Shown here in pieces: positions 16,744 to 25,585 of a stretch of 64,000 nucleotides of DNA. Under the pieces are notes generated by a model that saw nothing but the letters and a program-made list of their open reading frames with translations, was not told the DNA's origin and did not search any database. How positions within the stretch are numbered: the first letter of the stretch is position 1; every line of letters begins with the position of its first letter. The stretch comes from Aureimonas glaciei (GTDB lineage: Bacteria; Pseudomonadota; Alphaproteobacteria; Rhizobiales; Rhizobiaceae): NCBI RefSeq assembly GCF_014643375.1, contig NZ_BMJJ01000009.1, positions 1 to 64,000 on the forward strand, given 5' to 3'. Position numbers and translations under genes: made by a program.

Positions 16744-17018
16744 CTAACCGGCGCCCTCGGCTGAGTTTCGTTGACGCTTTGCGATCTCCCTCTCTATCCG
16801 CCCGCCGGAAGCAGCTATGAGCATCACCTCCGCGAGGATCAGGACTTTCCAGAGCGTGATGGCGACCGGCGTGACCAGCGATCCCGGAAGTGTTCCGAGT
16901 TCCTACAGGAGCGGCGGCATTCCACCAGCATCGACGCCAGTTCGTCGTCGCGCACGTCCCTCAACGGGTCCGCGTCGGGAAAATCAACGGCAGGAGGAAG
17001 GTGCGGATGCGAGGTCAT
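16744..17018 (-). pseudogene. Broken copy of the MTxHPHL small-protein family
   Basis: It starts MTSHPHLPPAVDFPDADPLRDVRDDELASMLVECRR..., like the intact copies at 25955 and 50265. One base is missing near 16865 (FRxSLVTP), which ends the frame early. The other frame continues SLVTPVAITLWKVLI...AASGGRIEREIA and ends TAG at 16744-16746, also shorter than the relatives. Confidence 0.65.
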
Positions 17019-17052
17019 GGGACGGCTTTCGGAAAGCCACGAGAAAAATGGG

Positions 17053-17349
17053 CTAGCGGTTCGTTTCCGCTGCAACCTCTCGATCGGCATCTGGCGACGG
17101 TGATGACGCTGCCCGTTCGGCGGGTCTGAGCGTCGAGGAAAACGGCAGCCGGTCCAGTATGACGCCATGCTCGTCGGCGATCTCGATGGCCCAGTCGCTG
17201 ATGTCCCATCCGCCCCGGACGGCGCCGGACATCATCTGTCGCGCCGCATCCACAGCCTCGCCGCGAGCATCTGCCAGGTTGGGATGCACGCTGCCCTCCG
17301 GATCCCGGACGGTCTCGTATGTTTGAATCAGATGAAGGAAGTAGCGCAT
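17053..17349 (-). CDS. DUF6894 family small protein
   Basis: 98 residues beginning MRYFLHLIQTYETVRDPEGSVHPNLADARGEAVDAARQM, the standard DUF6894 opening (MRYFFHL...DxxGxxxxDxxxAxxEA). This window has three more members (25120, 48104, 48772). The family is abundant in Hyphomicrobiales with no established function. The C-terminus is extended and polar. Confidence 0.8.
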   Translation of the reverse strand: MRYFLHLIQTYETVRDPEGSVHPNLADARGEAVDAARQMMSGAVRGGWDISDWAIEIADEHGVILDRLPFSSTLRPAERAASSPSPDADREVAAETNR

Positions 17350-17483
17350 CCACGATGACTACAGCGTCTGTTTGCCGCAGGCACCGTCAGGACCGTACGC
17401 TTCTGAGGGAAAACGTGCGTTCGGCTAATGATGATGCTTCGACGTCGTGATCCCTGTGCCAGGCGTAGGGTCGGGACCGCGTG

Positions 17484-17765
17484 TCATTCGCCGTTCAACC
17501 GGTCCCGCAGCCCTTTGCCCGCCCTGAAGGCCGGCACCCACTTTTCCTCGACATCGACCGTTTCGCCCGTCCGCGGGTTCCGGGCGGAATGCGCCGGGCG
17601 GTGCTTCACCGTGAATGCTCCGAAGCCGCGCAGCTCCACGCGGCCCCCCTCACTCAGCCCACCCACGATCTCGCCGAAGATCGCATCGACGATGATCTCG
17701 ACGTCCCTCGCGTAGAGATGCAGGTTCCGGCTGGCGATGATCTGGACGAGTTCGGACTTGATCAC
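17484..17765 (-). CDS. IHF beta-like DNA-binding protein, copy 1
   Basis: A 93-residue HU/IHF-fold protein that should bend DNA as a dimer. [39 protein letters not shown] and the [11 protein letters not shown] arm are all present; the tail [17 protein letters not shown] is of the IHF-beta type. It starts at GTG. A second copy lies at 49388-49672. In both, a partner ORF overlaps the 5' end by over 90 bases. The housekeeping ihfB may be elsewhere. Confidence 0.9.
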   Translation of the reverse strand: MIKSELVQIIASRNLHLYARDVEIIVDAIFGEIVGGLSEGGRVELRGFGAFTVKHRPAHSARNPRTGETVDVEEKWVPAFRAGKGLRDRLNGE

Positions 17766-17922
17766 AATTGGTCTCCGGTACCGGTGCCGCCTGTCGTCCG
17801 TCATCGTCCAGGTCGAACATGAAGACGATTTCCTCATCGGAGAAGCCGGCGTCCAACGCGACGAGGAGGTCGTCCGGACAGAAGCCTGGAAAACATGACC
17901 CGTAGTGATTGGCCGGAGGCAT
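17650..17922 (-). CDS. ORF overlapping the IHF beta-like gene, copy 1
   Basis: 90 residues; the N-terminal part ([30 protein letters not shown]) is strongly shared with the ORF at 49581-49832. The second half is read from within the IHF gene in another frame. Because the IHF frame constrains that half, only the first 45 residues are good evidence for protein selection. No known domain. Confidence 0.6.
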   Translation of the reverse strand: MPPANHYGSCFPGFCPDDLLVALDAGFSDEEIVFMFDLDDDGRQAAPVPETNCDQVRTRPDHRQPEPASLREGRRDHRRCDLRRDRGWAE

Positions 17923-18205
17923 GCGACCTCCCAGGATGGAGCCGACATTCTGTCAGCAGCCAGCCTAGCTGCTAGCCGGCTACCCGTCCAGACCGCTCCT
18001 GCCCTCCCGTCCGCATCCTTGTTCGCGGGCCTATCAACGGCACGGGGCGCATTTCGTGGGGCGCCGGCACCGCGTCCTTGAAAAGGCTTCCGCCGTCGTG
18101 AACATGCATTAAGACTCGGGTATTGCGGTTTTCCGGAAATACCGAATTCGTGAGTCGTAGATGCGTTGCGCCCGCTGGCGACCGCCGACGCCAAGGAAGG
18201 AACCC

Positions 18206-18532
18206 GTGCCGATACGCATCGTCTATGCCTCGCAGGTATGCCCGTACGTCGGTCGGCAGGAAATGCATGCCATCGTGTCTTTGGCGGACGAAAGCAATCG
18301 TCGCGACGGCATCACCGGCGTTGTCGCATTCGACGAATTTCAAGTCATCCAGGTCCTGGAAGGACCGCGGGATGTCGTCGAGGCGCTCTACGATCGGATC
18401 CTGAAGGATGATCGCGACGAAGGTATCCTCACGCTGCAGAAACACGAGATCGAGACGGCGAGGTTTCCGGACTGGACCATGATCGAGCGCCCTATCGCCG
18501 ACGTCCTGATGCTCATCAACGATTTGATCTAG
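18206..18532 (+). CDS. BLUF-domain blue-light sensor, copy 1
   Basis: A 108-residue stand-alone BLUF domain, which binds FAD and senses blue light. It shows the flavin-site tyrosine (RIVYAS), the ITGV strand preceded by NRRDG, the conserved glutamine in [21 protein letters not shown] and FPDW near the C-terminus. A GTG start follows AAGGAAGG. No output domain is attached, so it must act through a partner. A close copy lies at 25586. Upstream sequence from 18161 is also similar between copies. Confidence 0.85.
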   Translation: MPIRIVYASQVCPYVGRQEMHAIVSLADESNRRDGITGVVAFDEFQVIQVLEGPRDVVEALYDRILKDDRDEGILTLQKHEIETARFPDWTMIERPIADVLMLINDLI

Positions 18533-18573
18533 TCGCGGCCAGACGTCGAGCATCCTGCCCTTCATCGCCGCAA

Positions 18574-18921
18574 TCAGATCTGCGCGTTTACTTCGCCCTC
18601 GGCAGCCACTGGGCCATCCAGGTGCCGCAAGCCCTCTCCAGGAGCCGGCACCGCGTCCTCCGCAGCATTCCGAAGACGGTCAGCGATCTCGCTCTCGATG
18701 CGTAGGCCCGATGCCGCGACTAGCAGCACATCCGAGTGAAGCAGGGCCTTCCAGAGCGTAAGCGCGACGGGCGTGACGAGAGAGGCCCGAAAACCCTCGA
18801 GGTGCCGGCACCAGCTTCTGCACTCGTCGACCATGTCGGCGAGTTAGTCGTCGCGCACGGCCTTCAGTGCATTCGCATCCTGGAAGTCGACGGCAGCAGG
18901 AAGGTGCGGATGCAATGTCAT
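18574..18921 (-). pseudogene. MTxHPHL-family gene with an in-frame stop
   Basis: The frame is otherwise complete: MTLHPHLPAAVDFQDANALKAVRDD, then TAA, then LADMVDECRSWCRHLEGFRASLVTPVALTLWKALL and on to the same terminus as copy 25955. Intact relatives have E/D-E-L at the stop position. Probably dead, unless translation restarts at the ATG a few codons later. Confidence 0.7.
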
Positions 18922-18993
18922 TGAAGCGGCTTTCGGCTGTGCCGACATAGAATACAGCGGTGCGTTTTAATGTTCCGTTTCCGCTGCGACAAT

Positions 18994-19253
18994 TCACGCC
19001 GCAGTCACCGACCGCCCGTCTGGCGGCGTGAACAGCAATCGCACCCGCCGCGACCCGCACCGCGGACACCGCATCCTCTCTGGCAGCATCGCGAGCGGCA
19101 TCTGGCGCCCGCGTGTCCACACGTCGGCAGGTCGAGATCGTGCCGTTGGCGGCACTCGCGAGCGCTTTTGAGGCCCTCTCTCCGTCCCCATGCGCAGTGC
19201 ACCGTCACCGCCCAACCAGCATCGAGCGCGGCTCCTATCGTCTCGACAGACAT
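18994..19253 (-). pseudogene. Frameshifted small zinc-finger protein gene
   Basis: The start MSVETIGAALDAGWAVTVHCAW...RHDLDLPT and the end GRQMPLAMLPERMRCPRCGS... are in different frames, joined near 19120. The combined protein would be a typical short zinc-binding protein with a CPRCG knuckle. A decayed copy of the 3' part (LPERMRCLR...) lies upstream of the MTxHPHL gene at 50265, in the same arrangement. Confidence 0.55.
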
Positions 19254-19351
19254 CTGTGAATCATCTCCTATTTTTCAGAACAAAATAGGAACAAAAGCTT
19301 CACGGCAAGACGCGGTCGTGAGACGACGAGGAAGGAATCGGGAGACGGACG

Positions 19352-19543
19352 ATGGCACTCGCTAAAATGAAATCGACGGTGCAGGACGACGATCTGGACG
19401 GAGTGGTCGACGCCGCGATCCGTGCCGCCAGCGGGGACATGAGAGCTGCGATCCTCGGGCTGATCCGCGGACAGCACGAGATGCAAGCCGAGGCTGTTGC
19501 AGCGACGTCGGCGGGATACGTGCGGAGGCGGCTGCGGTCGTGA
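19352..19543 (+). CDS. Small hypothetical protein, 63 aa
   Basis: MALAKMKSTVQDDDLDGVVDAAIRAASGDMRAAILGLIRGQHEM...SAGYVRRRL. Proteins of this pattern (DMRAAIRGLIxGQ, SAGYVRR) occur widely in Rhizobiales. A GTG overlapping the stop (19540) begins a 59-codon ORF of doubtful status. The ribosome binding site is GGAAGG followed by a longer spacer. Confidence 0.65.
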   Translation: MALAKMKSTVQDDDLDGVVDAAIRAASGDMRAAILGLIRGQHEMQAEAVAATSAGYVRRRLRS

Positions 19544-19875
19544 CGGTCGAACTTCGGGTCGGGTTCGTCACCGATATCGACGAGCTGATGCGGCGGGCGC
19601 GGCGGCAGCGGATGACGGTCCGGAAGAAGGCCAGGTCAACTGGTCCGATCGAATCAATGACCGCTGCGTCTCCAGCGGGCCTTTTCGTAATTTGTCGGTG
19701 CCGGCTATCTGTTTCGTAGCGCGATCGTGAAAACTGCCACTGTCCGGAGCACCGCCATCGAATGCCTGTCGCTCTCCGCCGTCGCAACAAAGCTGCGGTC
19801 AACCTTGATGCGGTCGAGTGGGAAATCCCTCCGGGGAGGACGGCTAACCGTCCGTAGTAGAAATGGCTCGGCCGA

Positions 19876-22212
19876 TCAGGCTGCCGCCTTGCCATTATCG
19901 GGGCGCGGCAGCTCAAAGACGAGGTCGGCGGCTGGTAGCGGGCGGGCGAAGTAGTAGCCCTGCACCTCGGTGCAACCCGCGGCCCGCAGATGCAGGAACT
20001 GCTCCTCGGTCTCCACGCCTTCTGCCGTCGTCGACATCGACAGGCTGGTGGCGAGACCGGTAATCAGCTGGATGATCGCCAGGCTGTCGAACCGGGTTGC
20101 CAGGTCGCGGACGAACGACTGGTCGATCTTGATCCTGTCGAAGGGAAAATTGCGGAGATAACTGAGCGAGGAATAGCCGGTGCCGAAGTCGTCCATGGCG
20201 ATCCGCACGCCCAGGGCTCTCAACTCATGCAATGCCGCCAGGGTGCCCTCGTCGTCTTCCATCAGTACCGACTCGGTGATTTCGAGTTCGAGACGCACCG
20301 CCGGCAGCCCGGTGCTCTCCAGAACCTCGGTCACCGTCTGAACCAGCGTGCCGCTACGCAGCTGAACGGCGGAGAGGTTGACCGCAACCAGGATATTAGA
20401 CGGCCATATCGTTGCCTGCGTGCATGCCCGCCGCAGGACCCACTCGCCAAGCGGCACGATTAGTCCGGTATCCTCGGCGATGGGAATGAACTCCGCCGGC
20501 GAGACCATGCCGCATTCCGGATGACGCCAGCGCATCAGCGCCTCGAAACCCACGATACGGCAGTGCTCGGCGTTCACCAGCGGCTGATAGAAGACGTCCA
20601 TCTCGTCGTTCGCCAGCGCCTTGCGAAGATCGGCTTCGAGGGCTCGGCGCGCCTTCAACTGCTCGTCCATCTCCGGCTCGAAGAAACGGAAGGTGCCCTT
20701 TCCGTCTGCCTTGGCCTTGTAAAGCGCGAGGTCTGCCTGCTTTAGCAACTCGCCTGGGCTTGAAGCCCCGGTGACGGAATCGGCAATGCCGATGCTGAGG
20801 CCGACGACGATTTCCTGGCCGTCGATCACGAACGGACGGCTGATGGCCTCGATCAGAAGCGTGCAGAGTTCTCCGCAGTCTCGGACCGGAGCCGTGATCT
20901 GAACCAGGATGGCGAATTCGTCTCCGCCAATTCGCGCCAGCAAATCTTCATCGCCGACATGACGGTGAAGCCGTTCGGCGACTGCCTTCAGAAGCTCATC
21001 CCCGGTGTGATGACCGAGGCTGTCGTTGACGTCCTTGAAGCGGTCAAGATCGAGACACAACACCGCGACTGACCGCCCGTGCTGCCTACCGCGTCCCAAC
21101 GCCTGCTCGAGGCGCTCGTGGAAGAGGGCGCGGTTGGCGAGATCGGTGAGCGAATCGAAATGCGCCATGTGCGCGATCTGGGATTCCGCCCTTTGCCGTT
21201 CGGTGACGTCTTCGTAAGTCGCGAGCCACCCGCCGTCGAGAAGTGCCACGTGCGTGATGGAGATAGACCTACCGTCGTTCTGTTCCAGCACGAAGCTGCC
21301 GTTGCGCTGCTCGCGTATCAACCGTTCCTGCTGCGAATAGACCTGCTTGAGGCCTGAGAGGCGGCGCCCCTCGCCCATTTCGAAGACAAACTCCGCCAAG
21401 GTGCGCCCGATCTGCGTCGATGCGTCCGGCAGGAAGAACAGCTCGCCGAAACGATGATTGCAGACGGTCAAATGGCCGGCGGCGTCGAACATGCACAGGC
21501 CCTGAGACATGTTGCTCAATGCCGCATCGAAGCTACGATTCTGCGCCTCCAGCGTACCGGAAGCCTGTTTCAGATCTTGCGCCATCCCACACAAGCTCGA
21601 CTGAGCGCGACGAAGCAGGCGGTTCTGCAGTGCCAGCAGCGCGATCAGGGCGATGCCGCAGACGATCAGTCCCGCGGCGAGGCCGGAGAAGATGAAGTGT
21701 AGCCGCAGCAGTTCCTTCTGATCCTCAGCGACCCGCATTGCGCTCGACCGGTTCGCCCTCGATGCCAGAGCGGCGAGGTCGGAGTCCAGCGGCTCCAGGA
21801 TCTCGATCATACGGATGACGGCGGCAGGGGTCTCAAGCTTGGCGATCAGAGGCTCGATGCCGGCGAGCGCGTCGCCGAGCTTGCGGATCGTTTCCCCGTT
21901 TCTGGGCTCCTCACGGATAAAAGCCGCGGCCTCGCCGGTCTTGAGCAGTTCCATACGGCTGTACAGGATGTCGAAGCGGAGCTGGACCTCCTCCTCGTCG
22001 GGTGGGCCCTCTTCGATGGCCGCACTTGCAATTCGCTGCTCCAGCCGCGTGTATTCCACGAGGGCCTGGCCGACCGACCAGCTCACGTCGTATCTCGCGA
22101 CCTGCTGAAGCGATTTCTGTCTCTCGAAGGTTAGGACGGACAGATAGGCGGTCGCGAAGACGAAGCACCCGACGGTGATTCCAAGCAGGATCCGCAAGAC
22201 TCTCAGAGACAT
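19876..22212 (-). CDS. Membrane GGDEF-EAL protein with a PAS domain
   Basis: A 778-residue bifunctional c-di-GMP enzyme. Layout: membrane helix (8-28), periplasmic helical sensor (about 30-170), second membrane helix (about 175-197), PAS domain (about 225-345), GGDEF (about 355-515, intact GGDEFAIL) and EAL (about 525-770, with EALMRW, EITESVLM, DDFGTGYSS, KIDQSF, AEGVET). Both active sites look complete. The secreted gene upstream (24 bases apart) is probably its sensing partner. Confidence 0.92.
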   Translation of the reverse strand: MSLRVLRILLGITVGCFVFATAYLSVLTFERQKSLQQVARYDVSWSVGQALVEYTRLEQRIASAAIEEGPPDEEEVQLRFDILYSRMELLKTGEAAAFIREEPRNGETIRKLGDALAGIEPLIAKLETPAAVIRMIEILEPLDSDLAALASRANRSSAMRVAEDQKELLRLHFIFSGLAAGLIVCGIALIALLALQNRLLRRAQSSLCGMAQDLKQASGTLEAQNRSFDAALSNMSQGLCMFDAAGHLTVCNHRFGELFFLPDASTQIGRTLAEFVFEMGEGRRLSGLKQVYSQQERLIREQRNGSFVLEQNDGRSISITHVALLDGGWLATYEDVTERQRAESQIAHMAHFDSLTDLANRALFHERLEQALGRGRQHGRSVAVLCLDLDRFKDVNDSLGHHTGDELLKAVAERLHRHVGDEDLLARIGGDEFAILVQITAPVRDCGELCTLLIEAISRPFVIDGQEIVVGLSIGIADSVTGASSPGELLKQADLALYKAKADGKGTFRFFEPEMDEQLKARRALEADLRKALANDEMDVFYQPLVNAEHCRIVGFEALMRWRHPECGMVSPAEFIPIAEDTGLIVPLGEWVLRRACTQATIWPSNILVAVNLSAVQLRSGTLVQTVTEVLESTGLPAVRLELEITESVLMEDDEGTLAALHELRALGVRIAMDDFGTGYSSLSYLRNFPFDRIKIDQSFVRDLATRFDSLAIIQLITGLATSLSMSTTAEGVETEEQFLHLRAAGCTEVQGYYFARPLPAADLVFELPRPDNGKAAA

Positions 22213-22236
22213 GACCCGACGTCTCCGACCGCGGTT

Positions 22237-22764
22237 TTATTCGACGACGAGCTTGGCGAGCTGCCAGGCCGAACGATTGTAGTACGTCTGGCTCTGGAGT
22301 TGGCGGTCGCTGTCATAAGGGTAGACGATGAACAGCGGGCCCTTGTCGCGAACCGTCATGTATTCGCCGTCCCGCTTCAGCGCCAGAACGGCACCGTGTT
22401 CCGCGAAGTCGCTGAGCGGGATTTCGGTACTGTAGTCGTTCAGCGCCACCGCGGTCACCTTCTCACCATCGGCACCGACGCGTTTCATCAGCGCATCGAG
22501 CGAAATGCCTTCGAACGTCACGGGCGCATCATACCAGGGGGTTATCGTGGTGATCGCCACCGCCCCGAGAGACTCCAGCATAGCCCGGTCGAATTCCGCG
22601 GACCCGTCCTTGTTCGTCGCCGTGATAGCACCGGAGATCACCAGGATCGTCTTTCCAGCGGGAAGCGGGAGATCGTCCGCCAAAGCCGCCGTGCCGACGA
22701 AGATAAGGCAGGCGCCCACCAGCAGCGATGCAAGGGTCGTCGTCCTGTTAAGAAGGTGCAGCAT
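22237..22764 (-). CDS. Secreted molybdopterin-oxidoreductase-fold protein
   Basis: A 175-residue protein with a signal peptide (MLHLLNRTTTLASLLVGACLI..., cleavage near ALA-DD). The rest resembles the sulfite-oxidase-type molybdopterin-binding fold without cofactor residues I can confirm: TITPWYDAPVTFEGISLDAL and YPYDSDRQLQSQTYYNRSAWQL are typical. Such proteins commonly sit next to GGDEF/EAL membrane proteins, as here. I chose the internal ATG; the upstream extension has no signal character. Confidence 0.75.
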   Translation of the reverse strand: MLHLLNRTTTLASLLVGACLIFVGTAALADDLPLPAGKTILVISGAITATNKDGSAEFDRAMLESLGAVAITTITPWYDAPVTFEGISLDALMKRVGADGEKVTAVALNDYSTEIPLSDFAEHGAVLALKRDGEYMTVRDKGPLFIVYPYDSDRQLQSQTYYNRSAWQLAKLVVE

Positions 22765-23044
22765 GTGAACAGCCAGATTGAGTGGAGGCCATCCTTGCAA
22801 AGACAACTTAAAGCTTCGTTCTCACGCTAGGCGAAAATCTCGTGAATAATCAATGTCATTGAAGATCAGCATTCGCTACTAGCGCCGAAATAATGCCTGT
22901 GACATATGATCTGGATCCGTGCGAACACCCGCCTCAGGCGTGGCCGTCCTCCGCCGCTACGTTGGCCTTCCCGCCCAAGGCCGAGGTTTACGATTCCTAT
23001 TCCGACTGTTCAACCTCGCCAACGCTGCTCGGATTCTGCAGGAG

Positions 23045-23230
23045 ATGCTGTTTTATCAGGGCGGCGTCCTGGTGCCGAAGAAAACATATCGCGACGCCGG
23101 CATCTTCGACGTGAAGACGCGTGTGGTCGACGACACGGCGCGTATCCTGACCTACGCGACTGCCCACGGTACCAAGGAATTCACGAAGAAGCTTGGCAAG
23201 GCGCCCGAATTATTCGGTCGCCTGCACTGA
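23045..23230 (+). CDS. Hypothetical protein, 61 aa
   Basis: MLFYQGGVLVPKKTYRDAGIFDVKTRVVDDTARILTYATA... reads as real protein. The frame is open upstream to 22919, but that part is arginine/leucine-rich and doubtful. No known domain and no partner gene. Confidence 0.4.
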   Translation: MLFYQGGVLVPKKTYRDAGIFDVKTRVVDDTARILTYATAHGTKEFTKKLGKAPELFGRLH

Positions 23231-23272
23231 TACTTCAAGCCGCCGCGACCTGCGTTGCGGCGGCATTCAATC

Positions 23273-23503
23273 CTAGCCAGCAGTCACCACCCGTGGAAGC
23301 TCAAGCGCCGTCGCGATCGCCGATATCTCGTCGTCAGACGCGCTGCTTCCGCTTTCGATGACGATCAGCAGTGCAACCCCGATGCCGGTGCGCGCCGCCA
23401 CGTACTGTATCGGCAGGCCGGAATGGTGACGGAAGGCCTTAGCTGCCGTGAAGCCGTCCGTGATCATCGCGACGACGGCTTCAAGGATCGATGCCGACTT
23501 CAT
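23273..23503 (-). CDS. Small XRE-like helix-turn-helix protein
   Basis: 76 residues. The stretch AKAFRHHSGLPIQYVAARTGIGVALLIVIESGSSASDDEISAIATALEL matches the five-helix Cro/C1 pattern, with the turn at AARTGIG. Its ATG overlaps the stop of the preceding gene (ATGA). Probably a DNA-binding regulator that is co-transcribed with the receiver protein at 23722. Confidence 0.65.
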   Translation of the reverse strand: MKSASILEAVVAMITDGFTAAKAFRHHSGLPIQYVAARTGIGVALLIVIESGSSASDDEISAIATALELPRVVTAG

Positions 23504-23703
23504 GATGCGGACATCGATGCGGAACCGAGCCGCGCTCTGCGCAGACGCTCCGTCTTCTGAATACAGGTCTGCCGTTCGGACGTGACGATCTGCATGCCCG
23601 TACCGGGCGGATGGCGCTCGCCGTTATCCTGGAAGTATCCTTCAGCCGCCGGAAGCGTGGCGAGGTCGTAAAGCTTCGTCCATGTGCCTTTAGCTTTCAT
23701 CAT
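23500..23703 (-). CDS. Hypothetical protein in the receiver operon
   Basis: 67 residues, MMKAKGTWTKLYDLATLPAAEGYFQDNGERHPPG..., with a basic C-terminus. No recognised domain. It lies 18 bases after the response regulator and is coupled to the XRE-like gene. Confidence 0.55.
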   Translation of the reverse strand: MMKAKGTWTKLYDLATLPAAEGYFQDNGERHPPGTGMQIVTSERQTCIQKTERLRRARLGSASMSAS

Positions 23704-23721
23704 GTTTCACCAGCAGGTCGT

Positions 23722-24096
23722 TTAGGCGTCCCATCCCACGGACGACGCCACGGCATGGGCCAGGCGATCGGGATCGCAAGGCTTGTGGACGCATCGTCCC
23801 TTCGAAAAGGCATTGGCGATCTCCACATCGCGGCGACAGATCGACGAATGGACGACGAAAGGTATGCCGCGGGCATGAAGCGCGATGGCCAGTCCTTCGC
23901 ATGATCCGTCACGAAGACGGACGTCCATGATGACGGCATCCGGCGTGTTGCTGGACAGCCATTCCAGCGCTTCGGAGCAGCGCGAGAATACCCCGGCGAC
24001 GACCAGACCCGACCGGACCAGGTTGAATTCGAGGTCCATCGCGACAAGCGCCTCTTCCTCGAGGAGAAGGACGGCGACTGCCGGTACGTGATCCAT
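23722..24096 (-). CDS. Single-domain response regulator
   Basis: A 124-residue receiver with no output domain. The acidic patch is EEEA, the phospho-acceptor aspartate is in AVIMDVRL, the conserved serine in VVHSS and the lysine in VHKPCD. The start was chosen at MDHVPAVAVLL because GGAGGA lies at the right distance; the longer reading adds nothing. It may work as a phosphate sink or partner for a kinase elsewhere. Confidence 0.8.
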   Translation of the reverse strand: MDHVPAVAVLLLEEEALVAMDLEFNLVRSGLVVAGVFSRCSEALEWLSSNTPDAVIMDVRLRDGSCEGLAIALHARGIPFVVHSSICRRDVEIANAFSKGRCVHKPCDPDRLAHAVASSVGWDA

Positions 24097-24384
24097 CGGG
24101 CTCCTCCATGCCGCAATCCGACGACGCACTGAGGGTCCGAAAAGTGCTACCCCGCCATTACATATGTAAGTCTTGATGTCCTTTATGTTTCGCGGATAAA
24201 GTTCCTTTCGAGCCTTGCGGAGTTCAGTCGGATCTTTAAATGGCGATCTGCTGAAAGTTCAGTCGCCTCCTTACGGGAAATTGTCGTAGCGGGACTACGA
24301 GAGAGCCGAGAGCAATTCGTCCCTGGTCGTGAAGCGCTGCACCGACCGCTTTCGATGATTTCGACGCCGGAAGGAGTGCCTGCC

Positions 24385-25113
24385 ATGGCCAATCCGTTCA
24401 TTCGCAAGCTAGACGGGTTCGAAAAGATTCATGACGAGGACCGTGACTGGCTGATATCGATGACCCGGAACGTGGTCGAGGTGGAGGCCAACCGCGACCT
24501 GATCCGCGAGGGCGACAATCCAGAGATCGTGCATCTGGTGCTGGAGGGTCTTGCCGTGCGTTACAAGTCGACCTTGGAAGGACGACGGCACATATTCGCC
24601 TACATGATCCCGGGAGACTTCTGCGACCTGCACGTCGCGCTACTCCGCAGGATGGACCACAGCATCGCGACGGTCACGCCGTGCCGCGTGGTGAAGCTGC
24701 CTCCGGCAGTGATAATCGAGATGACCGAGCGGCGACCTTCCCTCGCCCGGGCGCTTTGGATGTGCTCCCTCGTCGACGAGGCGACGCTGCGCGAATGGCT
24801 GGTGAACATCGGGCAGCGATCGGCTTCCCAGCGCATCGCCCATCTTTTCTGCGAGCTTCACGTGCGGATGAAGGCGGTGGGGCTGACCACGGACGGGGGC
24901 TTCGAACTCCCGCTGACGCAGGAGGAAATCGCGGACACGATGGGCCTGTCGAACGTCCACGTGAACCGCAGTCTCAAGGAGTTGCGGTACGCGAATCTGG
25001 TCACGCTGAAGAACGAGATGATCGCGATACCGAACGTCGACGTCCTGAAGAGATACTCGAGCTTCGACCCGTCTTATCTTCATATCGAGCGGACAAGATC
25101 CGTCCGCATCTGA
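24385..25113 (+). CDS. Crp/Fnr-family transcriptional regulator
   Basis: 242 residues. The cyclic-nucleotide-fold domain (about 10-130) is followed by a Crp-type helix-turn-helix (TQEEIADTMGLSNVHVNRSLKELRYANLV). There are no N-terminal cysteines for an Fnr cluster, so it senses something else. The ATG at 24385 has GGAAGGAG in place; the ATG at 24355 does not. Similar regulators in rhizobia are linked to stress and nitrogen or oxygen signals. Confidence 0.88.
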   Translation: MANPFIRKLDGFEKIHDEDRDWLISMTRNVVEVEANRDLIREGDNPEIVHLVLEGLAVRYKSTLEGRRHIFAYMIPGDFCDLHVALLRRMDHSIATVTPCRVVKLPPAVIIEMTERRPSLARALWMCSLVDEATLREWLVNIGQRSASQRIAHLFCELHVRMKAVGLTTDGGFELPLTQEEIADTMGLSNVHVNRSLKELRYANLVTLKNEMIAIPNVDVLKRYSSFDPSYLHIERTRSVRI

Positions 25114-25119
25114 ACGCGG

Positions 25120-25350
25120 CTACAGGCCGTGCCGATCGACGGAGAAATTAACGCTGAAGACGACGGTCCTTTCTTCGTCGCAGACGGTCATCCGCCATGC
25201 CTCGCCGTTCCACGACTGGCGCCCGGTGCTCAGCATCTGCCCGGCGGACCTGATCGCCTCCTCGCGGACGGCGTCCAGATCGGCGCACTCGATACCGTCC
25301 TCGTCGATATCCGCCTTGCCGTTCATGACGTGAAAGAAATATCGGGCCAT
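25120..25350 (-). CDS. DUF6894 family small protein
   Basis: 76 residues, MARYFFHVMNGKADIDEDGIECADLDAVREEAIRSAGQML, the compact form of DUF6894. It converges with the Crp/Fnr gene, 6 bases apart. Unknown function. Confidence 0.8.
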   Translation of the reverse strand: MARYFFHVMNGKADIDEDGIECADLDAVREEAIRSAGQMLSTGRQSWNGEAWRMTVCDEERTVVFSVNFSVDRHGL

Positions 25351-25585
25351 CTAGGGCTTCCCCCTGAATATCGGCGGGAGCGCTGTCGGTCTCTCTGTCA
25401 CGACTGGCCTGGAAGGTGCCGGTGATGGGCTCATAGACACGCAATATCGCGGGAGCGCCATAACATATCTCATAGGCCCGCTTAGTTATGTTTGGCCTGG
25501 CCGAAAATAATCATCGAGTTGACGGCCGTCAGAACCCGAGATGCGTTGTGCCCGCAGGCGACCGCTGACGCCAAGGAACGAACCC

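Noticed and set aside
22893-23044. N-terminal extension of the gene at 23045
   Set aside because: Arg/Leu-rich in all frames, with no start signal that fits.
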